A stretch of DNA of 64,000 nucleotides from Nageia nagi (lineage: Eukaryota > Pinophyta). The stretch lies in contig JBITNC010000001.1 of assembly GCA_050084985.1 (NCBI GenBank), positions 35,774,001 to 35,838,000 of the forward strand, in the 5' to 3' direction. How positions within the stretch are numbered: the stretch's first letter is position 1; every line of letters begins with the position of its first letter. The notes under the pieces are model-generated. The model made no database searches. It had not been told where the DNA came from and saw only the letters and a program-made list of their open reading frames with translations. The position numbers and the translations under genes were made by a program. This document shows positions 9,521-21,690 of this stretch, piece by piece.

Positions 9521-11430
9521 TTAATACTCATTCTCAAATGGCTCACCAACAACAAGAGCCTTATGATGAAATCTACCAAGAGAGACAACCAAATCATAGA
9601 TCTCATAGATATAATAGGGAAATATTGAAAAGAGGAACTCCTCTAGAAATAGAGGATACCATAAATGAATTAAGATAATATTTAACGTAGTTAAGAAGTC
9701 ATCATTCTTCTCACACTCATAGTCTTCCATTAGATTTAACTTATCTAGTAGAAGAAACACCAATAGTAATGAGGAAGAAGTTATTTTAAGGACTACTACT
9801 CCATCATGAATGCATTTGGGTTATGTAATTTTACAAAAATGTTATTTTAAATTGAAGTATGATCATGTTATGCATTATCTACTAGATGGATGTATTGTCC
9901 AATCTTATATAATATGGAATGATGATACCCCTTTTACCATCTCTAGAAGGATGAATGAATTTGATGATATAATTTTGATATGTATATCTACTCTTGCACC
10001 TGAATCAAGAAGCCATGCTAGGGTGTATAATGATGCTTATCATATTTTGAAACTAATACACCTACCCCTAGGACTAGTTATGCTTCTTCTATTATGAGTT
10101 ATGTGGATCCTAGTACTACTTATACTACCCCAAGGCTAGTCATAGGATTCCCAAAAAAAGACATAAGAGAAATCTTGATCTTTAAGGTATAAGGTAGAAG
10201 AGATACCATCATATATGTCTAGATCAAATCAAAATCAAGAACAACTTTAAAATAACCAACAAATTATTCTATATAATATAGATACACAAAAATTGAATAG
10301 ACCTAGAATATTAGGATAAAATCCATGTTTGCAAACACATCCTATATTTCATGCATATAAAGGTAAAACACCCCTAGGGTAACCTAAAAAACAACAGGTT
10401 CAAACTCAAATTAGAATAGACCTAATAAAAAATAGTAAATAATAGGAAGTTTCCATCTAGAGTAATATCCTTTTCTCCCAAGGTCATAAAAATTATAAAA
10501 ATCAAAACCTTTGTTTACCTAGAAAAGGGAGATATTACATGAGCAAAAACAACCTCCAAGACCCCCATTACCTGATTTTAGACATGAAGTTCAAAAACAT
10601 CATGCTCTTACACCTTTATATCAATAGGGGAAATGAAAGTTACCTCCATATCAACCTCCTCCACCTACTCCACCATATAATGAAAATTATTATAGTTATC
10701 GAACACCTTTTGAAAATTATTATAGTTATCAAACACTTTAGGATAAATATTAATGATAAAATCTTGATAGTTGATCTCACAAGATTGCAATAGTTTTAGG
10801 ACGAGATGATTACATACTTTATTTCATTATGGAAGGTGATTTTGACAAGCATGCCTTATACTCTACCATAAGAAGAACTAGTGAAAATGATTAGTCAAAG
10901 TTGTCTAAGACCCATTACTAGTACCTTATGGATTCAACAACATAAATATTTAAGGAAACAATTTCTCAAGCTATTTAATCAAAAAGGTTAAAATCTAGGA
11001 TGGTGAATGAAGGGTGAAAGGAAAGAGCCTTATGTTAGAAATAGAAATTAGATAAAATAATAAAAAAAACTAATGCTTGATAATAAAGTTTCATATCTTA
11101 AATATGGAGAACCAAACCCTCTACAAAATACACCAACTCCAAAAAATGAAGAAAGAAAACCTAGGCCACCCCTAGAAAGTTAACTCCTTTGACTAAATCT
11201 CTTTATGATATTTTGAAAAAATTAATATAAAATCAAATGATTATATAACCTAAAATATGACCTAAAATAATAGATGCAAGAGATAGTAAATGGCACAATG
11301 AGAATTATTATTACAATTATCATTATCAAAAGGGTCATACTATAGGCAAGTGTAGAACATTAGAACATAAGGTTCAAGATTTGATTGATTAAGGAAGATT
11401 ATAGGTAGATAACACATTGACTATCCTAAT
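9521..11430 (+). pseudogene. element B gag relic
   Basis: A methionine-initiated, glutamine-rich start (MVNTHSQMAHQQQEP, about 9518) opens the region, but most of the middle is too decayed to follow. The C-terminal end is clear at about 11170-11390: LTPLTKSLYDILKKLI, then PKIIDARDSKWHNENYY, then YHYQKGHTIGKCRTLEHK followed by VQDLID. This is the Y-H-x-x-x-G-H-x4-C knuckle-like segment found at the gag end of Tat-type elements; elements D and E show the same kind of segment. The role is particle formation and RNA packaging. Dead. Confidence 0.6.
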
Positions 11431-11859
11431 CAAAATCTAGGAATATATCAAAACCTAATTCCTCAACATCAAGCAAACACTATAGCATCACAAATACACC
11501 AAAATCAAGTAATGCATAAAGGATTTCAAGATGCTTCTACTTTTGTTGCTATGGTAATCATAATTATAAGATCCCAAAGGGCACAAGGAAGGTAAGTTGA
11601 TATTCCTAGCAATCAAAAAATGATGGTATTATACAACCAAATATACTTAATCTCAACCTCCTAAGATTTTAGTAAAAGGATTTTTGCAACATCAATTACG
11701 AAACTCACAAGTAAAAATATCTTTGTTTGAGTTACTAAACAACAATTCAAAGATCATAGAGAAGCTATGAGCCAATTATTGAAAAATTTGAGCTAGATAT
11801 TAATGACCCTAAAAGCTTTGTATCTTTTGTGAGAAATATTAAAATAAGATAAAAACTGA

Positions 11860-12290
11860 CTATTACCTTCATGATCATGAATTTAGGCAATTAAATCACT
11901 CACAAGGTCAATATTCCCCATTACATATTATAGCCAAGATAGATGGGAAGGCTTTAAAAAGGATATTAATAGATGAAACTTATGTAATAAATATCATTTC
12001 TACAACTACCTATAAGAACTTGAATCTCCTTTTTTCACATATATGTGCACCTTACTTTATAATTAAGAGCTTTTAATGATACTTTGTGCTCAATAATGGG
12101 ATCTATCTCACTACCTATTACTTTAGGATCTAAAATAGTACAAACATTATTACAAGTTTTTAAAGGGGATATAACACAACATAACTTATTCTTAGGAAGA
12201 TCATGGATTAGAAACATATAATGTGTCCCATCAACATATCAAATTGCTGAAAATACATTCATAATGGGGTGGTACATTGCATACTTGGAG
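11860..12290 (+). pseudogene. element B aspartic protease relic
   Basis: One plus-strand frame shows PLHIIAKIDGKALKRILID, a decayed active-site region (I-D-E-T-Y-V-I-N where I-D-G-G-S-A-L-N is usual), TTTYKNLNL, a segment on a substrate-flap-like stretch, and LGSK...QTL (12120-12150) with LLGRSWIRN-like coding at about 12190-12215. These are the ordered landmarks of the plant gypsy retropepsin. The active-site aspartate appears kept but the following glycine codon is changed. The minus-strand open frame at 12035-12217 is its antisense shadow. Confidence 0.6.
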
Positions 12291-13500
12291 ATGAAAATCT
12301 ATATTCCCATTGACAATTATACACATCTTTTAGGGAGACTACTTTGCCTTCTATGCATTATTTTACATTACCTATAGTTCCTGAAAAGATGTTGATAGCA
12401 AATATTGACAAAAGGGTACTTCTCCAAGTTCATTAAAAGGGAATAATCCTATTGATCTTTAAATATTAATACACAAATATTAGCAAGGATCTATTACAAA
12501 AAATAGAACCCACACTCTTAGAAAAGCGAACATGGGAAGAAAGTGAACAAGAGTTAGATGAAGCAAGTAAAGCTTCATCATCAAAAACATCTTGTCCTAT
12601 AAATGCATTAGATAATAATAATATAATGAAAATAAAACATATATATATAACCTATGAATATAAGACTAAGTGATTATGGAATTGGATAATTTGCCATTAA
12701 TGATGTTATTTTAATATTTCTATAGCTCAAGAAATGCGAAGACCTAAAGAGTCTCCTAGTGTAGTAGGGTAATTAATACAACTAGGAAAAGTATGTAATC
12801 AAACACTTTTTGTATATCATAGTCCAATAGAACCACCCATACCCCCCTTTACCTAAATCTAATAAAGGGATTTTTTGTAATTCATTAGAATACTTGTCAC
12901 TAGAAGTAAGATCATTTATCCAAAGATACTTTAATAGGTGTCAGTGGAAAGGATAAGGTTTAGGGTGATATGAGCAAGTACCTAGATACACCATTGATAT
13001 TCATTATCAATTTCCTAGTGATAAAATAGGATTAGGATATAATAACCAAAAATCAAGGAGTATCTAGTTGCAAGATGAATTAACTAGAACCAAAAGTTGA
13101 AATCTTTAAAAATTCATGCAAGACACCTAAATGGATAATGAATAAAGATGATATAGAGTCTAAAATGTTATTCTTAGGAGGATTATTTTTTAATATGATA
13201 GTTAATATGGTATAAATCATAAAAATATGTGATAATATAATACCTAAAATAAACTTTAATTAGTATAGGAGTGATGATTTTGAGACAATAGGCTCAAAAA
13301 CTTCAAGTAGCTCTTCCTCATACTTTTTGGTAGATGAGGACATTGCAAATTTTACATTAATTCCTAAACAAACTACAATTCAATATTTAAAATACATAGG
13401 TGTAATCTTAGAAACCTATAATGTGAATATTAATACTACTTTAAAGATCAATATGAAGCTAAGGATAAAGAATATAATACAAATGATAATAATTGGATTC
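12290..13500 (+). other. element B protease-RT linker, poorly preserved
   Basis: By position this is the long spacer between protease and RT seen in Tat elements. Fragments such as HNGVVHC right after protease and KESPSVVG (about 12740) are open for short distances, but no domain can be recognised. Stops are dense. Confidence 0.35.
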
Positions 13501-14460
13501 TAATACCCAACCAATTGGAGGAAGGATCTCACATGTTAATTGAAGAAACCATTGAAATTGATTTAAGTAATAAACTTGGTAACCCTAAAATTAATCAATT
13601 AGAAAAATCTCTTACTGAAAGTGAAAGGAAAGAATTTATCACAATACTAAAGAAAAATAGGAAATATTTGCATGGTCATATGCTAATACACCTGGGCTTG
13701 ATCCTAATTTAGTAGTGCATAATCTTGGTATAAAGGAAAGTGCAAAACTATTAAATAAAAGCTACAAAAAAAGCATCCTACAATTTCCTAATGGTAATAC
13801 AAGAATTACAAAATCTTTTGGAAGCTAATTTTATTCATTCAATTGATTATTTTGATTGGATTTCTAATATGGTACTAGTTAAAAAATCCATTAGGAAGAT
13901 TTGAATATGCACAAAACTTTAGAGATCTAAACAAAGAATGCCCTAAGAAAAAAATTTCCCTACTAAAAATAGATAGCTTGGTTTATTCTACCATAAAACA
14001 TGAAATATTATCACTCATGGATGGGTTTTTCAGGATACAATCATATTAAAGTAGCACCAAAAGACCAACATAAAACCGCATTCATAACACCTTAGGGAAC
14101 ATTTTGTTACAAAGTAATACCTTTTAGATTAAAAAATACTAGATCTATCTATAAAGACCATGATATACATCTTCCATGTTTACATGCATGATATCATAGG
14201 ATTATGTAGATGATGTACTAGCTAAATCAAAGACACAAGAAGTTCACCCTCGAATGCTCATCAAAATATTTGATTGGTTACTAGAACATAAGATCTGATT
14301 GAACCCAAAGAAATATGTTTTTGGGGTAACATCTAGGAAATTATTAGATTTCATTTTTTCTAAGAGAGGGATTGAAGTAGATCCATAACAAAATCAAAGA
14401 AATAACAAATATGTGCCCCCCCTCAAATATAAAATTATTACAAAGCCTTCAAGGTAAGTT
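13500..14460 (+). pseudogene. element B reverse transcriptase relic
   Basis: Opens with the pre-RT motif IEETIEIDLSNKLGNPKI and LEKSLTESERKEFITIL (13545-13655). The palm pieces are scattered over frames: SNMVLVKKS (13866-13892), GFFRIQSY-like coding near 14020, GTFCYKVIPFRLKN (14095-14135), and an intact YVDD at 14203-14214 followed by VLAKSK. The end has SNIKLLQSLQGKL (14425-14462). It matches elements A and D in order. Frameshifts and stops abolish function. Confidence 0.75.
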
Positions 14461-15167
14461 ATAGGCAATAAGATATTTTATTTCTTAGTTGTTGGACAAA
14501 TATAAACCTTTTAACAAACTTTTGAAGAAGGGTATTATCTTTCACTAGGGAAATAGCAACAAGAATCATTGATGAAATTAAACACTATCTTCTTTCACCA
14601 CCCATTTCAGTACCACCTAATCTTGGAGAACCATTCATGTTGTATATATCTACTATAGAAATATCCTTAGAAACTATGCTTGCCCAAAAGAATGAAAATA
14701 TTAAAGAATAAATAATATATTATCTTAGTTGAAATATGGTTGGATATGAGATTAAATATGTATATTTGAAAAATTTATGTTTAGTAGTAGTATTCACAAC
14801 CAAAAATTAGACATTACATGCTAAACCATACCATGAATGTAATTTCTAAAGTACATCCTTTAAAATATATGATGAATAAAACTTATCAAAATGCAAGAAC
14901 ATCATAAATGGATCATCATTTAACTAAATTTACTTGCTTTCATAAGTTAGAAATTTAATCAAAGGATAAGTTATAGAAATTATTCTCATCAAGGAACCAT
15001 TATCTAATGATAATACCCCTCATAATAGAATTACCAAATGAACATGTATTCTAATTAGATGAAATGGAATTCTCATAGAATCTAAAGAAGATTAGGATAT
15101 GGTAATATGTTTTGATGGATTGAGATGTGAGCAAAGTGGGGGTGCAAATGTTGTGTTCATTACACCC
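14460..15167 (+). pseudogene. element B RNase H relics, left of the element C insertion
   Basis: From 14460 comes the connection and first RNase H: DEIKHYLLSPPISVPPNLG, then LYISTIEISLETMLAQKNE, weakly preserved afterwards. At about 15095-15167 the second, Tat-type RNase H starts with ICFDGLRCEQSGGANVVFITP, carrying the first catalytic aspartate (F-D-G). The frame is cut at 15167 by element C. The matching remainder starts at 37123. CACCC at 15163-15167 is the left target duplication. Confidence 0.75.
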
Positions 15168-17205
15168 TATATTCCTTTAGAATAACACTCAAAACTTGGG
15201 GTAATTCTATTATTTTTCATTCTTCATTATTTCATTCTTTACTACCTAGGAGTTGTGTATATATGAGTACCTGGGAGGACATTATTCTTTTAAAGTCTTC
15301 ATGAGTTGTAAAATTTTGTATTCTTTCATTATAAATCCCTTCTCTTCTCATTTCTTTCCTTAGGGTGTTGAAAGTCATTTTTTTAGTAGTACTTAGGAAT
15401 TATGTAAATAAGGACACCTAGGAGATATGTCATTTTTTTAGTAGTACCTAAGGATTATGTAAATAAGGATGCCTAAGAGTTATATTAATAATACTTATGT
15501 CAATTTTATATTCTTTTATTTTTTAGTGATCAGGAGTTGAGAGTATCTAGGAGTCATGTCATCTTCTTCAATATACTTAAAAAGTCATGTATGTAAAAGT
15601 TTTTTAGAATCATATTTATTCCTTAGAGTCTCTAGGAAGTATTGGCACAAATGTCCAAAACTTGTACACATTCAAAGTTCAACTTTCAAATAATATCAAC
15701 AATGCTTAAGAATTTTGAAGGATGACATCATAAATTTGGGTAAAAATAAGCAAGTCCCAAAGTAAGCAATGGTGGGTGAAAATTTTTGAAGAACATCAAT
15801 AAAGCTTGATGATTTTGGAAAATGATATCATAGTTTTTGATAACAATTACTGGTCCTACAAAAGTAATGGTAGGTGTAAATTTTTTAAGAACATCAACAA
15901 ATACTAGTAATTTTAGAAGGTGATACCATATTTTTTGGTGAAAATCAATGGGTCCCAAAGAAATTAGAATTTCGATAGAGCCCACTAATCCTAAGAGATG
16001 ACATTATAATATTCAATAAAATCAATAGCTCCTAATAGAATCAAAATATTAGTAGAGACTAAGGATTTTGAAGGATGATATCATAGGTTTTTAATGAAAA
16101 TAAGTGGGTCCTAAAAGAACTTGATCATCAATAGAGCCTAGATGAAAACATAGAGCTTCCAAGCAACTTAAGAGTAATGCATGAGAAAGAACACTCAAGT
16201 TCCACTTCATCTTAAGTTTTGACCCCTAGGGCCCTATTAATATGTCAACACTAACTCATTTCCATATAAAAATGGTAGTTCTTTTGAACCAAGTGACCAT
16301 AATGACTATCAATCATCATTACTCTAATTAGTAACATCCATAATAAGAGATCATAAAGATTATAGAGAAGCAGATAGCAACTGATAAAGTATAATACCAA
16401 ATCATACCAATCAATGTGCAATCAAATAACTACTCAATAATCTATAGTGCTACTTTTAATTAGCTACAATGCTACCTTCAATTAGCAATAGTGTTATATT
16501 CAACTAGCTATAGGGCCAAAGAAGGAGTAGTCAATGACATGTCAGAAGGATTACGGCTCTATGGACATGGCTAACTAGAAGTTGCAAATTCTTAGATAAA
16601 TATGATGATTAGTACTTATTCATTGTATAATCTAATATAGTTGTAGCATTTATGTATATAGTACTATTTTATTATTTCATTCAATGATAGTAGTAATGTA
16701 TATTAATGAAACCCAACCACTCAAGGAGAAGTTGTATAAATGCTAGTTTTTATAAATAAAAAAGGTTGAACATTTTAGCAAATTTGCCTAATTTGTAAGA
16801 GCAATTCACATAAGATAATGTAAATAGATAATACTTTGCCCTCTTGCAACAAAGTGGCTATTATTGCTTTTATGAATGTTATGTGAATGTTTTCTTCAAG
16901 TTATGGCTTGTGTTATGATTGTGAGACCCCAAGTGCAAGATATTTTTCTATTCTTAATCTTGCTATGGATTGCTACATGTGCTACAATGCTCGAGTTGTA
17001 TTTGCTTATCTCTTTCCTATAACTCTCTTTCCTGTTACTTTTGACCTTAAATATAGATAAGAACCAACCTATAAACTAAATATTGAATAGAAAACCAACA
17101 CAAGTGCATCCCAACCACCTTCTACTCTTTCAAGGAACCTACCATTGTGGGAAGTGAAGAACATGACTAGACCAAACCCTTGAGGTTATGCTATATCGAT
17201 CAATA
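15168..17205 (+). repeat. element C 5' LTR (about 2.04 kb)
   Basis: Aligns with 35530-37117 from the TATTCC...AATAACACTC start to the GATCAA(C/T)A end. It is about 450 bp longer because the partner LTR lacks the segment at about 16550-17000. The region 15705-16150 holds internal subrepeats. The minus-strand open frame at 15728-15985 lies in those subrepeats and is not a gene. Confidence 0.88.
15705..16150. promoter_or_regulatory. subrepeat array with five decayed TGACGTCA-like sites (5' LTR of C)
   Basis: Five subrepeats share a GATTTTGAAGGATGACATCA core followed by a TTTTTGGTGAAAAT(A/C)A-GGGTCC segment. The core octamers are at 15723, 15823, 15921, 15999 and 16076 (TGACATCA, TGATATCA, TGATACCA, TGACATTA, TGATATCA), spaced 100, 98, 78 and 77 bp. 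The same array is in the 3' LTR at 36085, 36182, 36281, 36359 and 36437. Most variants are what CpG decay of TGACGTCA would give. TGACGTCA is the classical plant bZIP (TGA/CRE-type) site, so an LTR enhancer is a reasonable inference. Confidence 0.55.
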
Positions 17206-17540
17206 GTAGTAAGTTCCATTTTTGGCATGCTTGATAGGATATAAGCTAAATTTCTATTTAGTGAGCATTATTAGGATTCATAGCCTCATATAGTGGGTTA
17301 TCAATTTGATCCTTCAATATTATAAGGTTCTTGTAACCTTATTGACAACTCTACTATCAACTAGTCAACATTTTGAACCTTGGCATGCCTGATAGGACAC
17401 TAGCTAAATATCATATTTAGGAGGGATTATTATTACTAATAGCCTCAATTAGTGGGTTATCAATTTGATCCTTCAAATTATAAGGTTCTCATAATATTAT
17501 TGAACTTTTCTATCAACCAATCACTATTTTAAACCCTAGC
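17206..17540 (+). repeat. element C leader: 158-bp tandem duplication carrying a primer-site-like motif
   Basis: TGGCATGCYTGATAGGA occurs at 17223 and again at 17381, each followed by AGCTAAAT, GGGTTATCAATTTGATCCTT and TTATAAGGTTCT. A weaker third start lies near 17535. Allowing for C-to-T decay the motif resembles TGGCGCGCC-GGTAGGG, complementary to the 3' end of plant tRNA-Arg, the primer reported for Ogre elements. It lies 17 bases from the LTR end, an unusual offset. Confidence 0.45.
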
Positions 17541-17739
17541 ACCTCTAGAATGTAGACTAACTAGAAGTAATGCCAAAAATTCTCTTAGATAGCCTAGATT
17601 TTAAGAGCTATCACTTCCTCATAGAAGACTAGATAAAAATATCTTGGGTTGTGTCTCATTTAATCTATTTAAGAGATACCCTTTATCAATTGTATTTGAC
17701 TCATTCCCAAAAAGTCCTTTTCCAATTATACATTCTCCA

Positions 17740-19420
17740 AGGATGGCTCAACTAGTGGATTTTCCTACCTAGAATAATAGTCATCCTTTAGTTGTAGCTG
17801 TAATTTACTACCTATACCTTAAGTAGCTTTTAAAGTTTTACCTAATTATGATGGCTCTAAAACATGAGCACTATTAAGATGTATTTTTATTAGCTTCAAG
17901 CTTCAACATTATTAATTGAAACTATGATGACAAGGTAGAATATAAATTCATGGTAGCAATAGTGTTATCTTTTGAAGGCAAGGCAACCGAGTGAGATCAT
18001 AAATATTATAGAGTTATATTTTAAAGGAAAGAATTGAGTGGTTCAGAACTCTCACTTCCAATCTATAAATTAATGGGGAGAGTTGTGTTAGCCTTGATTA
18101 AAAGATTTTCTATAGATGGTGATAATAGCACATTCCTTAGCCTAATAGCATGTATCAAAATACATCCATATGAATTTATTGATAATTTTAATATCAAATT
18201 TAAAAGAATATAGAATTCCATAATAGCAAGGATTAGATCAAAAAATGCTCAAGCTTTGAGATATTACTAAAAAGCTTTTCTTCCTAACCTCAATATGCTT
18301 ATTATTATGTTAGGAGATACATTTCTAGATGTTTAACTAGATAGTAAAGACTACAAAACATACCCTAATGTCCTCTAGTAAAATGCAACCCAAAATAATC
18401 ATGCCTATATTTCCAAGTTTACCTCCCAAGAGGCTCTACAAATAAGCATCCATAAGCACTGGTACTAATCTAAATCTTAAGAAGAGGAAAGAATAAGGTA
18501 GTTTGAGTAAATATCAAAAATTTAACCATAAAGCTCACTCTGTAAGAAAGGAAAAATATGGTTTTAATTATAGAAGATACAATAATCAATATCAATCAAG
18601 ATTCTAGCCTAAGGTCAACTAGCTATAATAGTCTAATCTTCATAAAATAATTGAGAATGTTGCAATGACTAGTTCTATAGATAGTGCTACTTCAAGCATT
18701 ATGGAATGGTGTCCACCATATTTAGCTCTTCATTTTCTAATTCATGTGTGGTATATCAACTATCAGTATTTGAGGTTAGATTCTAACCAATGGTAGAACC
18801 TACTTTAGATCCTACTCTGACCTCACAATTGTCAACTTTTAGGCTTTTAAGATATGTTAAAGAATAAGCAAATTATGTTCAAATTAGAGCAACTTCTTTA
18901 GCATCTTCATAACATCCTCATTCTAATTAGTAGTATAAAGCTCCCACTCAAACCCAATATGAACCTAAGAAAGTAAGAATCCCTTAGCTTAGCCTCAAAA
19001 CCAACATCATCAAGTCCCATTAAACCTAGGTACTATTTCATCAAGTCCAAGTACTATTTCATCAAACTTAGGTAATAGTGCCTTAGGTGAAATAAACTCC
19101 ACTAAATAAGGAAAGAAGTCCTAGAAAAAGAAAGACCCAATACATTGAGATATCCCTTCATTACTAATTATCATAAAGAAAAAGCTACTTAACATTTTAA
19201 AATACATCAACAAGTAGAACCAAGTAAGTCCATCCCATATGATTTGTATAGTATTATAGAAGAATTGAAGAAAACTCCTTATAGGATGACTATGTTTGAT
19301 GCATTAAAGATACCAAGTCAATTAGATCTTTTATAAGAAGTTTTAAAGTTAGAAAATAATAAAAAGAGGAAAAATGAAGAGAATCCTATCTATGCTATCT
19401 TTGAAGTTGTCCCTCTAGCT
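17740..19420 (+). pseudogene. element C gag relic
   Basis: A frame from about 17740 (MAQLVDFPT) leads into the retrotransposon gag core: LSFEGKATE (17965-17995), YKLMGRVVLALIKRFSIDGD, KIHPYEFIDNFNIKFKRI (18152-18210) and YY-KAFLPNLNMLIIMLGD (18263-18330). This fits the W-x-x-L...F...F plus S...F...F...L pattern of the retrotransposon gag family. The following part is basic and glutamine-rich with a proline-rich tail, and ends near YAIFEVVPLA just before protease. No zinc knuckle is clear. Stops are mostly TAG. Confidence 0.65.
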
Positions 19421-19429
19421 TAAATAGGT

Positions 19430-19800
19430 GTAATAAGACCTTCACCTTTTTATTTATCCTTGAGATTAGAAGGTTGGGTAGTAAACAATTGTATGATTGA
19501 TACTGGAGCTACCATAACTATTATCCCTAAAGTTGTTGTATATGAAATGAAATTGTACATTACAAGATCTATTGATGGTGTCATATAGTTAGATTCTTCC
19601 TTAGTAGATGTTGTTGGTAGTGTTAAAGGTGTTCAAATAACCTTGAATGCCTTCCCTAATATTCATGTTGTCCAAGAAATTATTATAGTTGATCTTCTAC
19701 CTCTATTTGCAATATGTCTTTTTAAAGAATTTACTACTAAATTGGGAGGGTACATAGCCTTAGACTATAGTCATCTTTTGCTTCCTTTCCAAAATAAATA
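19430..19800 (+). pseudogene. element C aspartic protease relic
   Basis: The frame reads PFYLSLRLEGWVVNNCMID, with the retropepsin active site D-T-G-A at about 19500-19511 followed by TITIIPKVVVYEM. Downstream, GVQITLNAFPNIHVVQEIII and VDLLPLFAICLF fit the second half of the fold. This is a better preserved protease than in B. Stops are few (TAA at 19421, TAG at 19587 and 19799). It would cleave the gag-pol polyprotein. Confidence 0.7.
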
Positions 19801-19801
19801 G

Positions 19802-20049
19802 GTGAAGATTCTAAATAAAGGCACTAAAATTATCCATTTCAAGAGGATCAATGAAGTAAATTTTATGAATGATCTACAACTAATAAAGATATTTAAAAGT
19901 GACACACTAAGGGAATCACTATTGATAATCAAAGTTCTATTAGCTAATGATATGAATTATCAAGTCATAGATGTTGACATGGGCAATTATTATCTATATG
20001 AGAAAGTTCAACCAATTTCAATTACTATTGATAAAGAATATGAGAAATA
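19802..20049 (+). pseudogene. element C spacer between protease and upstream RNase H
   Basis: An 82-codon open stretch (MKILNKGTKIIHFKRINEVNF...) in frame with the RNase H start that follows. No domain is recognised; the segment DVDMGNYYLYEKVQPISITID near its end probably links protease to RNase H in the polyprotein. Confidence 0.5.
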
Positions 20050-20460
20050 GATGATGTATTTTGATGGTTCCCAATTTAAACATGGATGTGGAGCTAGAGT
20101 AGTCTTCAAATCTCCCAAGGGGCTACCAAAAGATTCTCCTTTCAATTCATATGGACCTATACAAATTATGCTACTAGGTATGAAGCGCTTTATTTAGGGT
20201 TATTTAAAGCAATTAGTATAGGTATTATATGCCTAATTTCCCATGGTGATTCTGAATTAGTCATCAAGAAAGTCAAAAATCATATCAATGCAAAGCATCA
20301 TTATCTGAAGAACTACAAGAATAGAGTGTGAGATTTATTAGTCATTTTTGGCTATCAATTTTGTATCTATTCTTAGAAGGCACAACCAAATAGCTGATGC
20401 ACTTACTAGAAGAGGAGCACATAATTATAAAAGAGGAGCTCTTAGAGTCAAAGTTTAGTG
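20050..20460 (+). pseudogene. element C RNase H located upstream of RT
   Basis: The frame has MMYFDGSQFKHGCGARVVF with the first catalytic aspartate (F-D-G), then after one frameshift YEALYLGLFKAIS (glutamate of the active site), HGDSELVIKKV (second aspartate) and, after another shift, RRHNQIADAL (last acidic residue region), then RGALRVKV and CRPSVPNV. These are the ordered motifs of the RNase H fold. It resembles the extra Tat-type RNase H rather than the retroviral one, which is also present after RT at 21690-22150. The position before RT is the unusual point. Confidence 0.75.
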
Positions 20461-21690
20461 TAGACCTTCAGTACCTAATGTTGCAAACTTCTAGTAGGTC
20501 TTTAACTTTGATGAGCATATTATCAACTTCCTCATAGATGAAGCAATGGTTTACACTTTTGGTACTCAAAAAATGCTTGATTATTTCCAAGAATTAGATG
20601 TCATTCAACTTAGAAATACTATAATACCAAAAGGACTACTCTCTTTTGAAAGATTATTTAATTCAAAAGATATCCTAAAGGCCAAGTCTTTGATCATCTT
20701 GAAGGAGAATTATGTTGAGCTAGAAGTAGAGCTCAATAAGTATGTAAAAGTTGGTTTAGAGTGTTTTGGTGTAGAAAAGGCTACTATGTCTTAGATTTAT
20801 CATGAGTTTTTCCAAGTGATTGCTTGGACTTATGATGATCTTAAGACATATGAAAAAGACATCATCCAACACATGGTTGAGCTTGAACCAGAAGCTAAAC
20901 CATATAGGTAAAAATAGATACCTATAGATCCAAAAATAGAAGAAGTAAAATAGGAGTTAATCAAGCTTCTTGATTCAAAAATCATTTATCTTATCAAGCA
21001 TTCTTCTTGGGTTGCAAATTTAGTTCCTATGAGAAAGAAAAGTGGAGAAATCAAACTTTGTGTTGATTTTAAAACTTTAAATAAAGTGTCCTTGAAAGAT
21101 AATTATCCTCTCCCTCCTATGGAGAAAATATTGCATTTAGTAGCTAAAGCTTACTATTTTTCAATGATTGATGGTTTCTCAGAATTTAACCAAATTTGGG
21201 TGAAGGATGAAGATTAGTTCAAAATACCATTTACAACTAAATGGGGGACATTTGCTTTTTAAAAGATGCCATTTGGTCTTTCTAATATAAGAGCTATTTT
21301 CCAAAGAGCCATAGATCATGCATTTGGTGAGCTAATAAATAAGATTATATTGATCTATCTAGATGATATCATTATCTTCTCCAGAATTAGAAGTAATCAC
21401 TTGGAACATCTAAAATTAGTCTTTGAAAAATGCATGAAGTTTGGCATTTTAATCAATCCAAAAAAGTCAATTTTTATGGTCAACCAAGAAAAGTTACTTG
21501 GCCACATTATCTCAAAAGAGGGACTAGCAATTGATCCAGACATAGTAAAAGCTATAGAAGCATTGCCACTTCCCTCTAACAAGAAGGCTTTACATTCATT
21601 CCTTGGTCAGATCAATTTTGTTAAGAAATTTATTAATAATTTTTCAAAATTGTATCTTCAATCACTTCAATGCTAAACAAAGATGTATTT
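20461..21690 (+). pseudogene. element C reverse transcriptase relic
   Basis: A pre-RT segment at 20546-20880 (including GLLSFERLFNSKDI and AWTYDDLKTYEKDIIQHMV) leads to the palm: SSWVANLVPMRKKSGEIKL, VDFKTLNKVSLKDNYPLPPM (21065-21120), FSMIDGFSEFNQI, KMPFGLSNIRAIFQRAIDHA (21264-21320), an intact YLDD followed by IIIFSR (about 21356-21380), and LLGHIISKEGLAIDPDIVKA. The domain ends with LPSNKKALHSFLGQINF. Only a handful of stops occur over 1.2 kb, making this the best preserved RT in the window. The antisense frame at 21397-21582 is a shadow. Confidence 0.88.

Noticed and set aside
12035-12217. 60-codon minus-strand open frame
   Set aside because: It is antisense to the element B protease relic, whose plus-strand motifs are clear.
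15728-15985. 85-codon minus-strand open frame
   Set aside because: It lies in the LTR subrepeats of element C and repeats with them; not conserved as a frame in the other LTR.
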